A stretch of 34,069 nucleotides of DNA. It comes from Blautia sp. (lineage in GTDB: Bacteria > Bacillota > Clostridia > Lachnospirales > Lachnospiraceae). This document shows positions 8,285-15,944 of the stretch, piece by piece (the first letter of the stretch is position 1; every line of letters starts with the position of its first letter). The position numbers and the translations under genes are program-made. A model generated the notes under the pieces. It was given only the letters and a program-made list of their open reading frames with translations, was not told the origin of the DNA and did not search any database. The DNA lies in NCBI GenBank assembly GCA_017475035.1, contig JAFVGK010000120.1:1-34069 (forward strand), written 5' to 3'.

Positions 8285-10378
8285 TCATTTATTCATCTTC
8301 AGCACAACCATCGTCATGTCATCGAACTGTTCCTCACCGGATACAAAGGCATCAATGTCGGAGTGAATTGCCCGGATCAGCTCTTCAGGCGATAAAGAGA
8401 AGTTTGCCTCCAGACACTGCTTTAAGCGCTCTTCCCCGTATAATTCCTCTTCAGGATTTATGGCTTCCGTAATACCGTCCGTGTACAGGAAGAGCATATC
8501 ACCGGCAGTGAAGGGAATGCTCTGATTCCAGAATTTCGTTTCTTCAAGACCTCCTAACACGAAACCGCGTTTATAGGTTTTAAAATCCATATAAGCAAAA
8601 GGCTGCTCTGCCTTTTTCAGAACCGGCGGATTGTGTGCGGCATTCGCGAATTCCAGAATTCCGTTCGCATAATCCAAAATCCCGAGCCATACGGTTACAA
8701 ACATATCCTTTTCGTTATTTTCACACAGCTGTATATTTGCGGAACGCAAAGCTTCGGCGGGATTCATGCCTGACAGGACAAAGTTCTTGATGAGCGTTTT
8801 TGCCGTCATCATGAATAAAGCAGCCGGAACTCCTTTACCGGAGACATCAGCGATCACAACTCCGAGCTTATCTTTTCCGATCCGGAAATAGTCAAAAAAG
8901 TCTCCTCCTACTTCCCTGGCCGTTTTCATATCTCCCAGGATTTCATATTCTCCGTTTTCACTGGCAACAGACTCAGCCAGGGGAAGCGCAGAATACTGAA
9001 CATCTTTGGCGAATTCCATTTCCTGCCTGTTTTTCGCTTCAATCTCAGCCATCGTATGCTTTAAAGCCGCAACCGTCATATTGATGCCCAGAGAAAGCTC
9101 TTCAAACTCCTGGTTTCCCGAAACGGCAACCTTTTCATCCAGATCCCCGCCGCGGATCTTTGAAAGAGAAGCGTTTACGTCCTGTACTTTTGTAACGACG
9201 TGTCTCTGTACAAGCAGAGAAACATGCCTGTACAAAATAAGGAATAAAACCAACAGGCATATCAAAAGTAAAGCGGAGTTTCCGTTTCGGCCAGCATATA
9301 TTTCCGTATCAGGCAAAAAGGAAAAAACCTGAAACCCATCCTTTTCTGCCATAACGCAGCAGCCGGAAATACCATTCGGGCTGGCATCAAACAGTTGATC
9401 CGGAATGAAATCGTCCATATCACTAAAAATTTCATCCAGGGATTTCCCGGCCAGTTCCTGCAAACCGGAAATATAGATGAGCCCGTCTTTTGCCGCAAAT
9501 GCGTAACCTTCCTTTCCGATAGAAAAATCTGTTCCTTCCACATCTGCGTTTTCAGTACTGATCTGGAAAATAATATCCGTGGACTTTTCCAGCAGAAGAC
9601 GCTGTGCATTTTCCATATCCTGCTTTGTCAGAATCTGATACAGGAAGATCAATGTTGCGGAAAAAGTTACCACAATAAAAAGAAAAAGCCATTTTTGAAA
9701 CGTCTTTCGAATAGGGCTGGCAGTTCTTTCGTTTTCCTGCTTTTTCTGTCCGTCGATCTTTTCAAAGAGAAGAATCACGATACAGGCAGCAAGTATGGCT
9801 GCCAGAATCTCGACTAACATATTCAACGCAAATATCACAGACACAATTATCGTACTGGCGGAAAAACTGCTCATGCTTCCCAGAGCAAAAGGATAAAGAA
9901 CAATAATCCCGGTTACAACACAAATGGTATGGGAAATCACACCGCAGATCGCCGCAAAGCTGCCGGAGATCATCCGGCTGGATAAGGTGTTGTCATCAAT
10001 CGCCCGTCTGATGGTCTGCAGGCTGACCCAGACAAATATCGGGATTAGCAGCCGTGGCAGAACGGACAACAAAGGATTCCTGAATAACTGATCCAACGGT
10101 CCGACAGTCCTGAGATAAACCGTTATCATGGATGAAAAACCAAATAGAGCTGAAAGTAATAACCCTTCCGGTAAACCGATCATAATTGTGGCGATGATCA
10201 CCGGTATATGGAGTATGGTAAAGGATATCCTGCCGACCGTAAAGAATCCGAAGCCAAAAACCGTCAGAAAAATCTCGATGGCTATCATGATAAGCAACAG
10301 GACTTTTTGAGCACGTGTACGCGGTTTCGGATTCATATTGGTTTTTGGGGGAACGGGGACAGAATTGTTTGATATCAT
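8285..10378 (-). CDS. Membrane PP2C/SpoIIE-type phosphatase with ECF S-component-like N-terminus, Cache-like sensor and HAMP
   Basis: 697 aa. C-terminal phosphatase (about 455-697) has the metal-binding Asps: D493 (EVGGDFFDY), D511 (IADVSGKG), D634 (YTDGITEA) and D686/D687 (FDDMTM). Before it come HAMP plus coiled linker (about 387-455) and a membrane-flanked extracytoplasmic domain (253-365) with GKEGYAFAAKDG, which resembles a Cache fold. The first 210 residues form about six helices with HIPVIIATIMIGLPEG, NPLLSVLPRL and ALNMLVEILAAILA, patterns I recognise from ECF-transporter S components. So it probably senses a ligand and dephosphorylates a serine/threonine protein such as an anti-sigma-factor antagonist. 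No partner genes are adjacent. The ATG at 10378 has a GGATGGGG element upstream. The ECF resemblance is by eye. Confidence 0.85.
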   Translation of the reverse strand: MISNNSVPVPPKTNMNPKPRTRAQKVLLLIMIAIEIFLTVFGFGFFTVGRISFTILHIPVIIATIMIGLPEGLLLSALFGFSSMITVYLRTVGPLDQLFRNPLLSVLPRLLIPIFVWVSLQTIRRAIDDNTLSSRMISGSFAAICGVISHTICVVTGIIVLYPFALGSMSSFSASTIIVSVIFALNMLVEILAAILAACIVILLFEKIDGQKKQENERTASPIRKTFQKWLFLFIVVTFSATLIFLYQILTKQDMENAQRLLLEKSTDIIFQISTENADVEGTDFSIGKEGYAFAAKDGLIYISGLQELAGKSLDEIFSDMDDFIPDQLFDASPNGISGCCVMAEKDGFQVFSFLPDTEIYAGRNGNSALLLICLLVLFLILYRHVSLLVQRHVVTKVQDVNASLSKIRGGDLDEKVAVSGNQEFEELSLGINMTVAALKHTMAEIEAKNRQEMEFAKDVQYSALPLAESVASENGEYEILGDMKTAREVGGDFFDYFRIGKDKLGVVIADVSGKGVPAALFMMTAKTLIKNFVLSGMNPAEALRSANIQLCENNEKDMFVTVWLGILDYANGILEFANAAHNPPVLKKAEQPFAYMDFKTYKRGFVLGGLEETKFWNQSIPFTAGDMLFLYTDGITEAINPEEELYGEERLKQCLEANFSLSPEELIRAIHSDIDAFVSGEEQFDDMTMVVLKMNK

Positions 10379-10410
10379 GGAAACCCCATCCTTTCCTGGA
10401 TCAGTATTTA

Positions 10411-10470
10411 TACTATGATTGTATCGACAACAGCCTGATTCTGCGAATCAATTCACAGCGGAGCAGCCCT
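10411..10470 (+). repeat. Dispersed repeat, GCATCGACAAAAG type (copy 3)
   Basis: TACTATGATTGTATCGACAA followed by CAGCCTGATTCTGCG and CACAGCGGAGCAGC matches copies at 81-140 (minus) and 2371-2442. It fills the gap between the flavoprotein stop and the phosphatase start. Its first bases resemble a -10 box (TATGAT). Confidence 0.6.
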
Positions 10471-10473
10471 TGC

Positions 10474-11100
10474 TTATTTCCCGTCACTGAAGCTCGTAAA
10501 GACACCTCTCTCCTGCTGCGGCATTCCATATTGCTCTTTTGCATTGGCGATCGCCCGGATCAGGAATGTCATGTTCCTTGCCAGATTCCGCATGGTCTGA
10601 AGTCCCTCCAGATCCTTTTTTACATCGCTTGCAGAGAAGCCGTGAACCTGGTTCCAATAAGTGCTCGTTGCGATCGGCATACCGCTGATGGAGAAATACT
10701 TGTTCAGAACATCGAAGGACGCCGTGTTGCCGCCCCGCCTGCAGCTGACCACGGCAGCGCCAACCTTCATCTGTTTGGAAAACTGTGTGCTGTAGAACAG
10801 CCTGTCCATGAAGGAAAGAATCGTTCCGTTCGGAGAGCCGTAGTAGACGGGACTTCCCACAACCAGGCCGTCTGCGGCTTCGAACTTCGGCGCTGTCTCA
10901 TTTACCAGATCATCGAAGGTGCATTTTCCTGTTCTGCCGCAAGCGCCACAGGATATACAGCCACGGATCGGCTTATTTCCGATCTGTATGATTTCCGTTT
11001 CTATCCCTTCTTCTGTGAAAATTCTCACCATCTCCTGCAACGCAGTCGCTGTACAGCCGTTTGTTTTTGGGCTGCCATTCAATAAGATCACTTTTGCCAT
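10474..11100 (-). CDS. Iron-sulfur flavoprotein / NADPH-dependent FMN reductase family
   Basis: 208 aa. Flavodoxin-fold redox protein. LLNGSPKTNGCT near the N-terminus is the FMN phosphate-binding loop. C48, C51, C54 and C60 form the compact CxxCxxCx5C motif typical of iron-sulfur flavoproteins, expected to hold a [4Fe-4S] cluster. GSPVYYGSPNG at about 82-92 is the second FMN-binding segment. The start ATG follows GGAAGGAGG at a good distance. Electron donor and acceptor are unknown. It is transcribed toward the PP2C phosphatase gene, but a repeat separates them and I see no functional link. Confidence 0.88.
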   Translation of the reverse strand: MAKVILLNGSPKTNGCTATALQEMVRIFTEEGIETEIIQIGNKPIRGCISCGACGRTGKCTFDDLVNETAPKFEAADGLVVGSPVYYGSPNGTILSFMDRLFYSTQFSKQMKVGAAVVSCRRGGNTASFDVLNKYFSISGMPIATSTYWNQVHGFSASDVKKDLEGLQTMRNLARNMTFLIRAIANAKEQYGMPQQERGVFTSFSDGK

Positions 11101-11172
11101 TTTTTCTCCTCCTTCCGAAACGAAGTTTTGTAAGTTGATTCAATGGATCACACAGATGGTACCGATACACAA

Positions 11173-11240
11173 ATCATGATTGCATCGACAAAAGACGGAT
11201 TCTGTGGATCAACGGGGCTGACCTGCTCTCGCGATTCTAC
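11173..11240 (+). repeat. Dispersed repeat, GCATCGACAAAAG type (copy 4)
   Basis: CATGATTGCATCGACAAAAG followed by a diverged middle and GCTCTCGCGATTCTAC matches the copy at 81-140 read on the minus strand. It lies between the flavoprotein start and the alcohol dehydrogenase fragment. Confidence 0.55.
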
Positions 11241-11306
11241 TATAGTATATCCGAAATTGAAGCGAAACGGAATACATCAGATGTACAATTTTAGCCGAAA
11301 ATCATT

Positions 11307-11699
11307 TTGATTTCCTCTGTAGGTCTTGGCATTGACCACGCAAAGGCTCATACGTTAAGCGCTCATTATGACACTCCGCACGGCGTTGCCTGCGCAATGC
11401 TCCTTCCGATCGCCCTTGAATTCAACAGAGATTATTGCGGTGAAAGATATCGTGAGATCGCCAGAGCCATGGGCGTGGAAGGTGTTGATGAAATGAGCCA
11501 GGAGGAATACCGTCAGGCCGCCATCGATGCGGTAAAGAAGCTTTCCGCGGATGTCGGCATTCCGGCGAAAAACGAACGTATCCGTGAGGAGGATCTGGAT
11601 ATCCTTGCCGCGGATGCTTTGGCAGACGCCTGCTATCCGGGCAATCCTCGTGAAGCTACCAAGGAGCAGGTAATCGAAATGTTCCGGATGCTTATGTAA
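11307..11699 (+). pseudogene. 3' fragment of an iron-containing alcohol dehydrogenase (lactaldehyde reductase-like)
   Basis: 130 codons remain open. The sequence GLGIDHAKAHTLSAHYDTPHGVACAMLLP matches the C-terminal iron-binding region of Fe-ADH proteins in which two of the metal-ligand histidines sit, and the rest runs normally to the end of such proteins (ending MFRMLM). Full-length relatives are about 380 aa, so about two thirds is missing. Homology starts abruptly at SSVGLG; upstream in frame there is a stop (TAG) within about 20 nt, and only a TTG without an RBS is available as a start. A repeat sits about 65 bp upstream and another directly downstream, so a deletion or rearrangement at repeats is likely. 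Probably inactive. Confidence 0.82.
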
Positions 11700-11701
11700 G
11701 G

Positions 11702-11828
11702 AGCAGTGTAAAATAACATATACTGATGGCGCAGGATTAATTCGTCCAGACAAGGCGTTGGCTGGCACCAACGCAGCCCGGGCGGATTCAGACGCGCCAG
11801 ATGTAAATTTTTTTATGCACAGATCCTG
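11702..11828 (+). repeat. Palindromic repeat E1 with RNA-type stem
   Basis: Begins near GCAGTGTAAAATAAC and ends TTTTATGCACAGATCCT. Outer stem AATTCGTCC (11739-11747) with GGGCGGATT (11780-11788) pairs fully if G-U pairs are allowed. Inner stem GCGTTGG (11755-11761) with CCAACGC (11768-11774) is perfect. The conserved tract AGACGCGCCAGATG follows. Homologous to 32294-32420 (minus), 19292-19365 (partial) and 33909-34069. Confidence 0.75.
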
Positions 11829-12032
11829 AGTATCACACTGGCAAAAGCATGACTCCGCGAAACGTTTCACGGCGAAGCTGCTCTCTCGGATATCCTGAAT
11901 GAAAAGGCAGCTTGTCGGCCTTTGTCAAAGAAAAACGGTTTTCCGTTCCATGCAGAAGTGGAACGGAAAACCGTTTTTATTTCTACAAAGTCCGGATGAA
12001 CCTCACTTTGTCTTCTTTAACATTTGCAGGCT
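11829..12032. terminator. Non-coding gap with a 20-bp bidirectional terminator (11931-11978)
   Basis: Arms 11931-11950 and 11959-11978 are exact 20-nt complements (AAAAACGGTTTTCCGTTCCA) with an 8-nt loop, giving T runs on both strands. It can end gtrA-like transcription on the minus strand and read-through from the ADH remnant on the plus strand. 11833-11890 holds a decayed repeat (CGGCGAAGCTGCTCTC). Confidence 0.85.
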
Positions 12033-12587
12033 TTATTTGGCTTCTTTGCCGCTCTTATCAGCGAAAATGGTCTTATCAATCGCAAAGATAATAACCATGG
12101 AAACACCGCCGGTGACAACCGTTGTCACGATATTGCGGATGCCGTCCGGTACATTAAACGCCGCCGTAACCGGATTCCAGATGCAGGTAAACAGGTTCAT
12201 AATAAAGAATACACCCAACGCGCCGGCAAAATGGCAGATGATCTGGGGAATCACCTTGCCTTTGCTGCGGAAGGTAATATTCCTCTGCAGAGGGAAGTTG
12301 ATGCACTCACCGATGATGATGGAAGTAAAGTTGGCAAGCGTGAATGCAAGTCCTCCGTCTGCCAGACTGTTGCCGATGACAGCCAGGGTAAAAGGAACTC
12401 CCATAAACTTTGTTTCGATGCCGGGCCATGCCCAGGCGACATCACCGACTAAATTGTGAAACAGTCCCGGAAGGAATGTTAAAAGTCCCCATTTCAGGAA
12501 TGTTACGACATAACTGAAAATCAGGAAGAAACCGCCTTCACGGATCCACTGCGCAGCCTTCGGATGTTTTTCGAGCCAATTTTTCAT
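12033..12587 (-). CDS. GtrA-like membrane protein
   Basis: 184 aa. Four hydrophobic helices (about 18-37, 60-90, 112-132 and 150-172) with ECINFPLQRNITFRSKG between helices 2 and 3, which matches the conserved N-F-x(3)-R-x-W/F-T-F pattern of GtrA proteins. The family includes proteins proposed to flip polyprenyl-linked sugars, but many members have no known role. The ATG follows AAAGGGA. Upstream lies the palindromic element A, then the GH3 gene on the same strand; a shared transcript is possible. A strong terminator follows. Confidence 0.8.
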   Translation of the reverse strand: MKNWLEKHPKAAQWIREGGFFLIFSYVVTFLKWGLLTFLPGLFHNLVGDVAWAWPGIETKFMGVPFTLAVIGNSLADGGLAFTLANFTSIIIGECINFPLQRNITFRSKGKVIPQIICHFAGALGVFFIMNLFTCIWNPVTAAFNVPDGIRNIVTTVVTGGVSMVIIFAIDKTIFADKSGKEAK

Positions 12588-12934
12588 ATTTTCCCTTTCT
12601 GTGTGCCTATATTTTCCTTATTTATTTTTTATTTAGGATAGAATCAGAAATAAATGTCTCGAATAACGCAGGATTTTTGTTTGGGAGTGAACCTCAAACA
12701 TCAGGCGCACAGCGGGCTATGTAACTGATTTTTGAGGTAGGCTCCCGGACAAAAAGACAAGTAATCCAGTACAGTAATTTCTGACTCAATCCTAATATGA
12801 TTCGGGAGAGAGGCAGCTATTTTGCGCTATTAACACTTATGTATCCAAATCTTTCTGTGCAAAATATGTCTCTTCAGCACTGTAGTCATAGAAGCGTCTA
12901 TCATGGTGATGCCAAGCGTACGGGGCATGAAAGT
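12588..12934. other. Gap between GH3 and gtrA-like gene holding palindrome A and a 60-bp repeat
   Basis: 12633-12796 is palindromic element A (listed separately). 12808-12868 is a diverged copy of window positions 1-62, sharing AAATCTTTCTGTGCAAAAT and its inverted partner ATTTTGCGC. No gene and no clear promoter was seen. Confidence 0.6.
12633..12796. repeat. Palindromic element A (164 bp)
   Basis: Ends TTAGGATAGAATCAGAAAT and the complementary TTTCTGACTCAATCCTAA form terminal inverted repeats. Complementarity continues to the centre (GGGAG/CTCCC, CCTCAAA/TTGAGG, ATCAG/CTGAT) with GG at 12714-12715 at the apex. About 80 percent identical by eye to element B at 33447-33610, in the same orientation. 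Flanked by TAT on both sides, a possible short target duplication. No ORF inside, so any movement would need a transposase in trans. Confidence 0.85.
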
Positions 12935-15361
12935 TTACTTAATGCTCTTAGCCTTCTTCTGTACGCCGCTCTGCCTGATAAAGCCGACAAGTACACCGCA
13001 AAGTCCCTTCAGGAAGGCGATCCCGTGACCGTTTACGATGGTCAGGATGGACTTACACATCTGCTGCGAAACAGCGCCGCCGGCCATCTTTCCGATCGCC
13101 CGGAAAGGCATATTGTAGATAAAAATAATATTCAGATCCGGTTTGCCCTTCGCAATGCTCTTATTCAGCATGCCTGTCATGACCTTATACACAAGTCTGG
13201 CTTTCAGGCTCTTTGCATAGTAAAGCTGGCAGATTGCGTCATTCATCTGCAGTGTCCCGCTCCACTCACCGCTCGGGATCTCCGTACCAAGAAGAGTTTT
13301 GAATTCCTCGTCAGATACGGAAAGGACAGATCCGGAAGCATAGCTCGGAACATCGCTCATGGCATAAGGAAGGGCTGCTTCCGTACCTGCAACGGTGACG
13401 GAATCCTTAAGGCGGATATCCGCAACACTGGCTCCGATTAAAATCTCATATTCTCCGCCGTCAATTTCAAACTGATTTGTCCTGGCGTTGAAATACCGGA
13501 AAGCCTTATCATCCAGAGGAATCGTTACGGTCTTGCTTTCACCCGGCTCAAGAAAGACCTTTGCAAAACCTTTCAGTTCCTTGGCAGGACGATAGACGGA
13601 AGGCCTGCATGCGGAAACATACAGCTGTGCGACTTCCGCTCCCGCAATTTTACCTGTGTTCGTAATGGTAAAGGAGGCTTCCTTTTCGTTGACCGTCAGG
13701 TCAGAGTATGCAAAGGTCGTATAGGACAGACCGAAGCCAAAGGGGAAGAGTACATCTTTCTTTACGGTTTCGTAATATCTGTATCCGACATAAAGCCCTT
13801 CACGATATTCTACGTTTCTCTGCTCTGCAGGGAAATATGGTTTTGATGAAACATCTTCATAGCTGAAGGGATAGGACTCCGAAAGCTTCCCGGACGGATT
13901 GATCTGACCTGTCAGAACCTCCAGTACGGCGCCTGCGCCTGCCTGACCGCAGAGATAGCCATGTACCATGCCCTTACACATCTCGATCCATGGCATTTCA
14001 ACGGCAGAACCGGCACTCATGACAATGACGATATTCTTGTTTACCGAATGAACGGCGGTAAGAAGCGCGACCTGGCTCTGCGGCAATTTCATATGAGGAC
14101 GGTCAAGACCTTCGGATTCGGAAATCTCATCGAGCCCCAGATAGAGAAGAACAATGTCAGCCTTTTTCGCTAATGCGACTGCAGCGTCCTGCATCGACTT
14201 ATTGCCCGCTCCTACCCGGGGATATCCTTTTTCAAAGCCGACAACCTCAAGCGGAAAATCCTTGATCACGCCCATGGTGGAATCCAGCTTCGTCGGATTT
14301 ACCACGGACGATCCTGCTCCCTGATATCTCGGAGTCTCAGCAAAATCGCCGATCACAGCAACCCTGGTTCCCGGAGCCAGAGGAAGGATATTGTCTTCAT
14401 TTTTCAGCAGAACGATGCTCTGTTCGCTGGCTTTTTTCGCCATCGCATGGTGGGCTTCCACGTCAAATTTCTGCCCCTGGTATTTCGCGACAGCTTCATG
14501 AGTAGAGAAGACCACGTCAAGAAGCTCATCTACACGGCGGTCTACAATCTCCTCGGAGATCCGGCCTTTTTTGACTGCTTTGATCAGGTATTCCGCAGAA
14601 TCTCCTCCGGTAGTGGGCATCTCCAGATGAGAGCCCGCACGAACACCGTCAACATAATCATTTCCCGCTCCCCAGTCAGAGACGACAAAACCGTCAAATC
14701 CCCAATCGTCCCGGAGAATCTCCTGCAGGAGGTGCTCGTTCTCATTAGCATAAACGCCATTGATCATGTTATAGGAAGACATGATGCTCTTTGGCCGGGC
14801 CTCCTTCACGGCAATCTCAAAGCCGGTCAGGTAAATCTCGCGGAACGTCCGCTCATCCATGACAGAGTTGGAGGCCTGGCGGCGAAGCTCCGTGTTGTTA
14901 GCCGCAAAATGCTTCGGACATGCGGAAACGCCATTCGCCTGAATACCCCGGATATAACCCGCTGCCATTTTTCCGGCAAGATAAGGATCTTCGGAAAAAT
15001 ACTCAAAATTACGTCCGCAAAGAGGGCTTCTCTTGATATTAAGACCAGGGCCTAAAAGAACCGCAACATCCTGACAGGCGGCTTCTTCGCCGAGGAACGT
15101 GCCGATTTCCTCTCCAAGAGAAGGATCCCAGCTGTTTGCAATCGTTGCGGCCGTAGGGAAACAGGTAGCAGGTACGGAGCCGTTCAGTCCCAGCTGGTCG
15201 CCTGCGCCTTCCTGTTTTCGTACGCCGTGAGGGCCATCGGATAAATTGATACTGGGCACACCCTTTGCTTCAATGCTGTAGGTAGACCAGAAATCCCGGC
15301 CGGAGAGAAGATAACATTTCTCATCCAGGCTAAGCTTTTCAATAATGTCTTTGTGTTTCAA
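12935..15361 (-). CDS. Glycoside hydrolase family 3, beta-glucosidase type
   Basis: 808 aa from a TTG start. Cytoplasmic retaining enzyme removing terminal beta-linked sugars. The GH3 N-terminal barrel shows SDGPHGVR, CPKHFAANNTE and the nucleophile Asp in GFVVSDWGA (D229); the C-terminal sandwich has a SEGLDR segment with the likely acid/base Glu, followed by a fibronectin III-like domain (about 580-660). The last roughly 110 residues (MNDAICQLYYAKSLKARLVY onward) form an extra helical, hydrophobic-patch extension. The frame is open to 15397, but GGAGG at 15371-15375 is 9 nt before TTG at 15359-15361, which decides the start. A consensus promoter lies at 15643-15671. Confidence 0.92.
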   Translation of the reverse strand: MKHKDIIEKLSLDEKCYLLSGRDFWSTYSIEAKGVPSINLSDGPHGVRKQEGAGDQLGLNGSVPATCFPTAATIANSWDPSLGEEIGTFLGEEAACQDVAVLLGPGLNIKRSPLCGRNFEYFSEDPYLAGKMAAGYIRGIQANGVSACPKHFAANNTELRRQASNSVMDERTFREIYLTGFEIAVKEARPKSIMSSYNMINGVYANENEHLLQEILRDDWGFDGFVVSDWGAGNDYVDGVRAGSHLEMPTTGGDSAEYLIKAVKKGRISEEIVDRRVDELLDVVFSTHEAVAKYQGQKFDVEAHHAMAKKASEQSIVLLKNEDNILPLAPGTRVAVIGDFAETPRYQGAGSSVVNPTKLDSTMGVIKDFPLEVVGFEKGYPRVGAGNKSMQDAAVALAKKADIVLLYLGLDEISESEGLDRPHMKLPQSQVALLTAVHSVNKNIVIVMSAGSAVEMPWIEMCKGMVHGYLCGQAGAGAVLEVLTGQINPSGKLSESYPFSYEDVSSKPYFPAEQRNVEYREGLYVGYRYYETVKKDVLFPFGFGLSYTTFAYSDLTVNEKEASFTITNTGKIAGAEVAQLYVSACRPSVYRPAKELKGFAKVFLEPGESKTVTIPLDDKAFRYFNARTNQFEIDGGEYEILIGASVADIRLKDSVTVAGTEAALPYAMSDVPSYASGSVLSVSDEEFKTLLGTEIPSGEWSGTLQMNDAICQLYYAKSLKARLVYKVMTGMLNKSIAKGKPDLNIIFIYNMPFRAIGKMAGGAVSQQMCKSILTIVNGHGIAFLKGLCGVLVGFIRQSGVQKKAKSIK

Positions 15362-15642
15362 AACAGTTTTCCTCCCTAGATGGTGTAATGCTGACATCGA
15401 ACTGTTGACGAAATCCCCTTAGAAACGGATTCCACGAAAAAACAGATGTGCGTAACAATGTTTTGCTTCATAACCACAGCTGACGATTCCAGATCCCCTG
15501 TCCCGCCGGATCCGAAAGAATCCGCGGGGCAATTTGACGATGTATCCATAGTTCATCCATCATGTGAAAAGAAGTATCAAGGATCATAATTGTCAATATA
15601 TCCATGGTTTCATGAAGAAAAAACACATAACTTCGTAAAAAA

Positions 15643-15671
15643 AGTATAACATACAGCAGTATTCTTGTCAA
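15643..15671 (-). promoter_or_regulatory. Sigma-A promoter for the GH3 gene
   Basis: Minus strand TTGACA (15666-15671), 17-bp spacer, TATACT (15643-15648). Start of transcription expected near 15636. Confidence 0.82.
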
Positions 15672-15735
15672 TTTATATGCGGTAAATCCATGTGAAAAAC
15701 CTGTCTCACGATTCTTCTAAGCTCTTTTAACAAAG

Positions 15736-15764
15736 TTGACAGGGTTTCTCTGCGATGCTATGAT
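15736..15764 (+). promoter_or_regulatory. Sigma-A promoter for the kinase operon
   Basis: TTGACA (15736-15741), 17-bp spacer, TATGAT (15759-15764). The -10 sits in TATGATTGCATC, the same string that begins the dispersed GCATCGACAAAAG repeats, so a decayed repeat may have supplied it. Confidence 0.82.
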
Positions 15765-15944
15765 TGCATCTGCCATACCTGATTTTTCGAAACCACAGAT
15801 GGCATACGAATCATGATCACTCTGCAGATTTGACGGAATTTGCGGAAATAATAAATAAAATATAAAATTTCATGCGGTTTTATAAAGAATATAGATAATT
15901 GGAAAGGAGTGTGGTATAAATTTACGTATTAAGGGGGTGTGCAA

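Larger units (their letters stand above)
15398..15944. other. Divergent non-coding region between GH3 and the Ser/Thr kinase
   Basis: Holds two good promoters facing away from each other (15643-15671 minus, 15736-15764 plus) and their leaders of about 275 and 170 nt. In the GH3 leader a GC-rich hairpin lies at about 15500-15527 (CCGCGGAT against ATCCGGCGG). In the kinase leader TGCCAT and ATGGCA (about 15771-15806) can pair. No gene is supported; a 67-codon minus frame at 15468-15671 has no RBS and begins inside the promoter. Confidence 0.65.

Noticed and set aside
10340-10366. GGGGGAACGGGGACAG as a REP-like palindrome
   Set aside because: It lies inside the phosphatase coding start and has no inverted partner nearby.
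12797-13441. 214-codon plus-strand frame at the GH3 3' end
   Set aside because: Antisense to GH3 and starts in a repeat.
15468-15671. 67-codon minus-strand frame between GH3 and its promoter
   Set aside because: It starts inside the -35 region of the GH3 promoter, has no RBS and no recognisable sequence.
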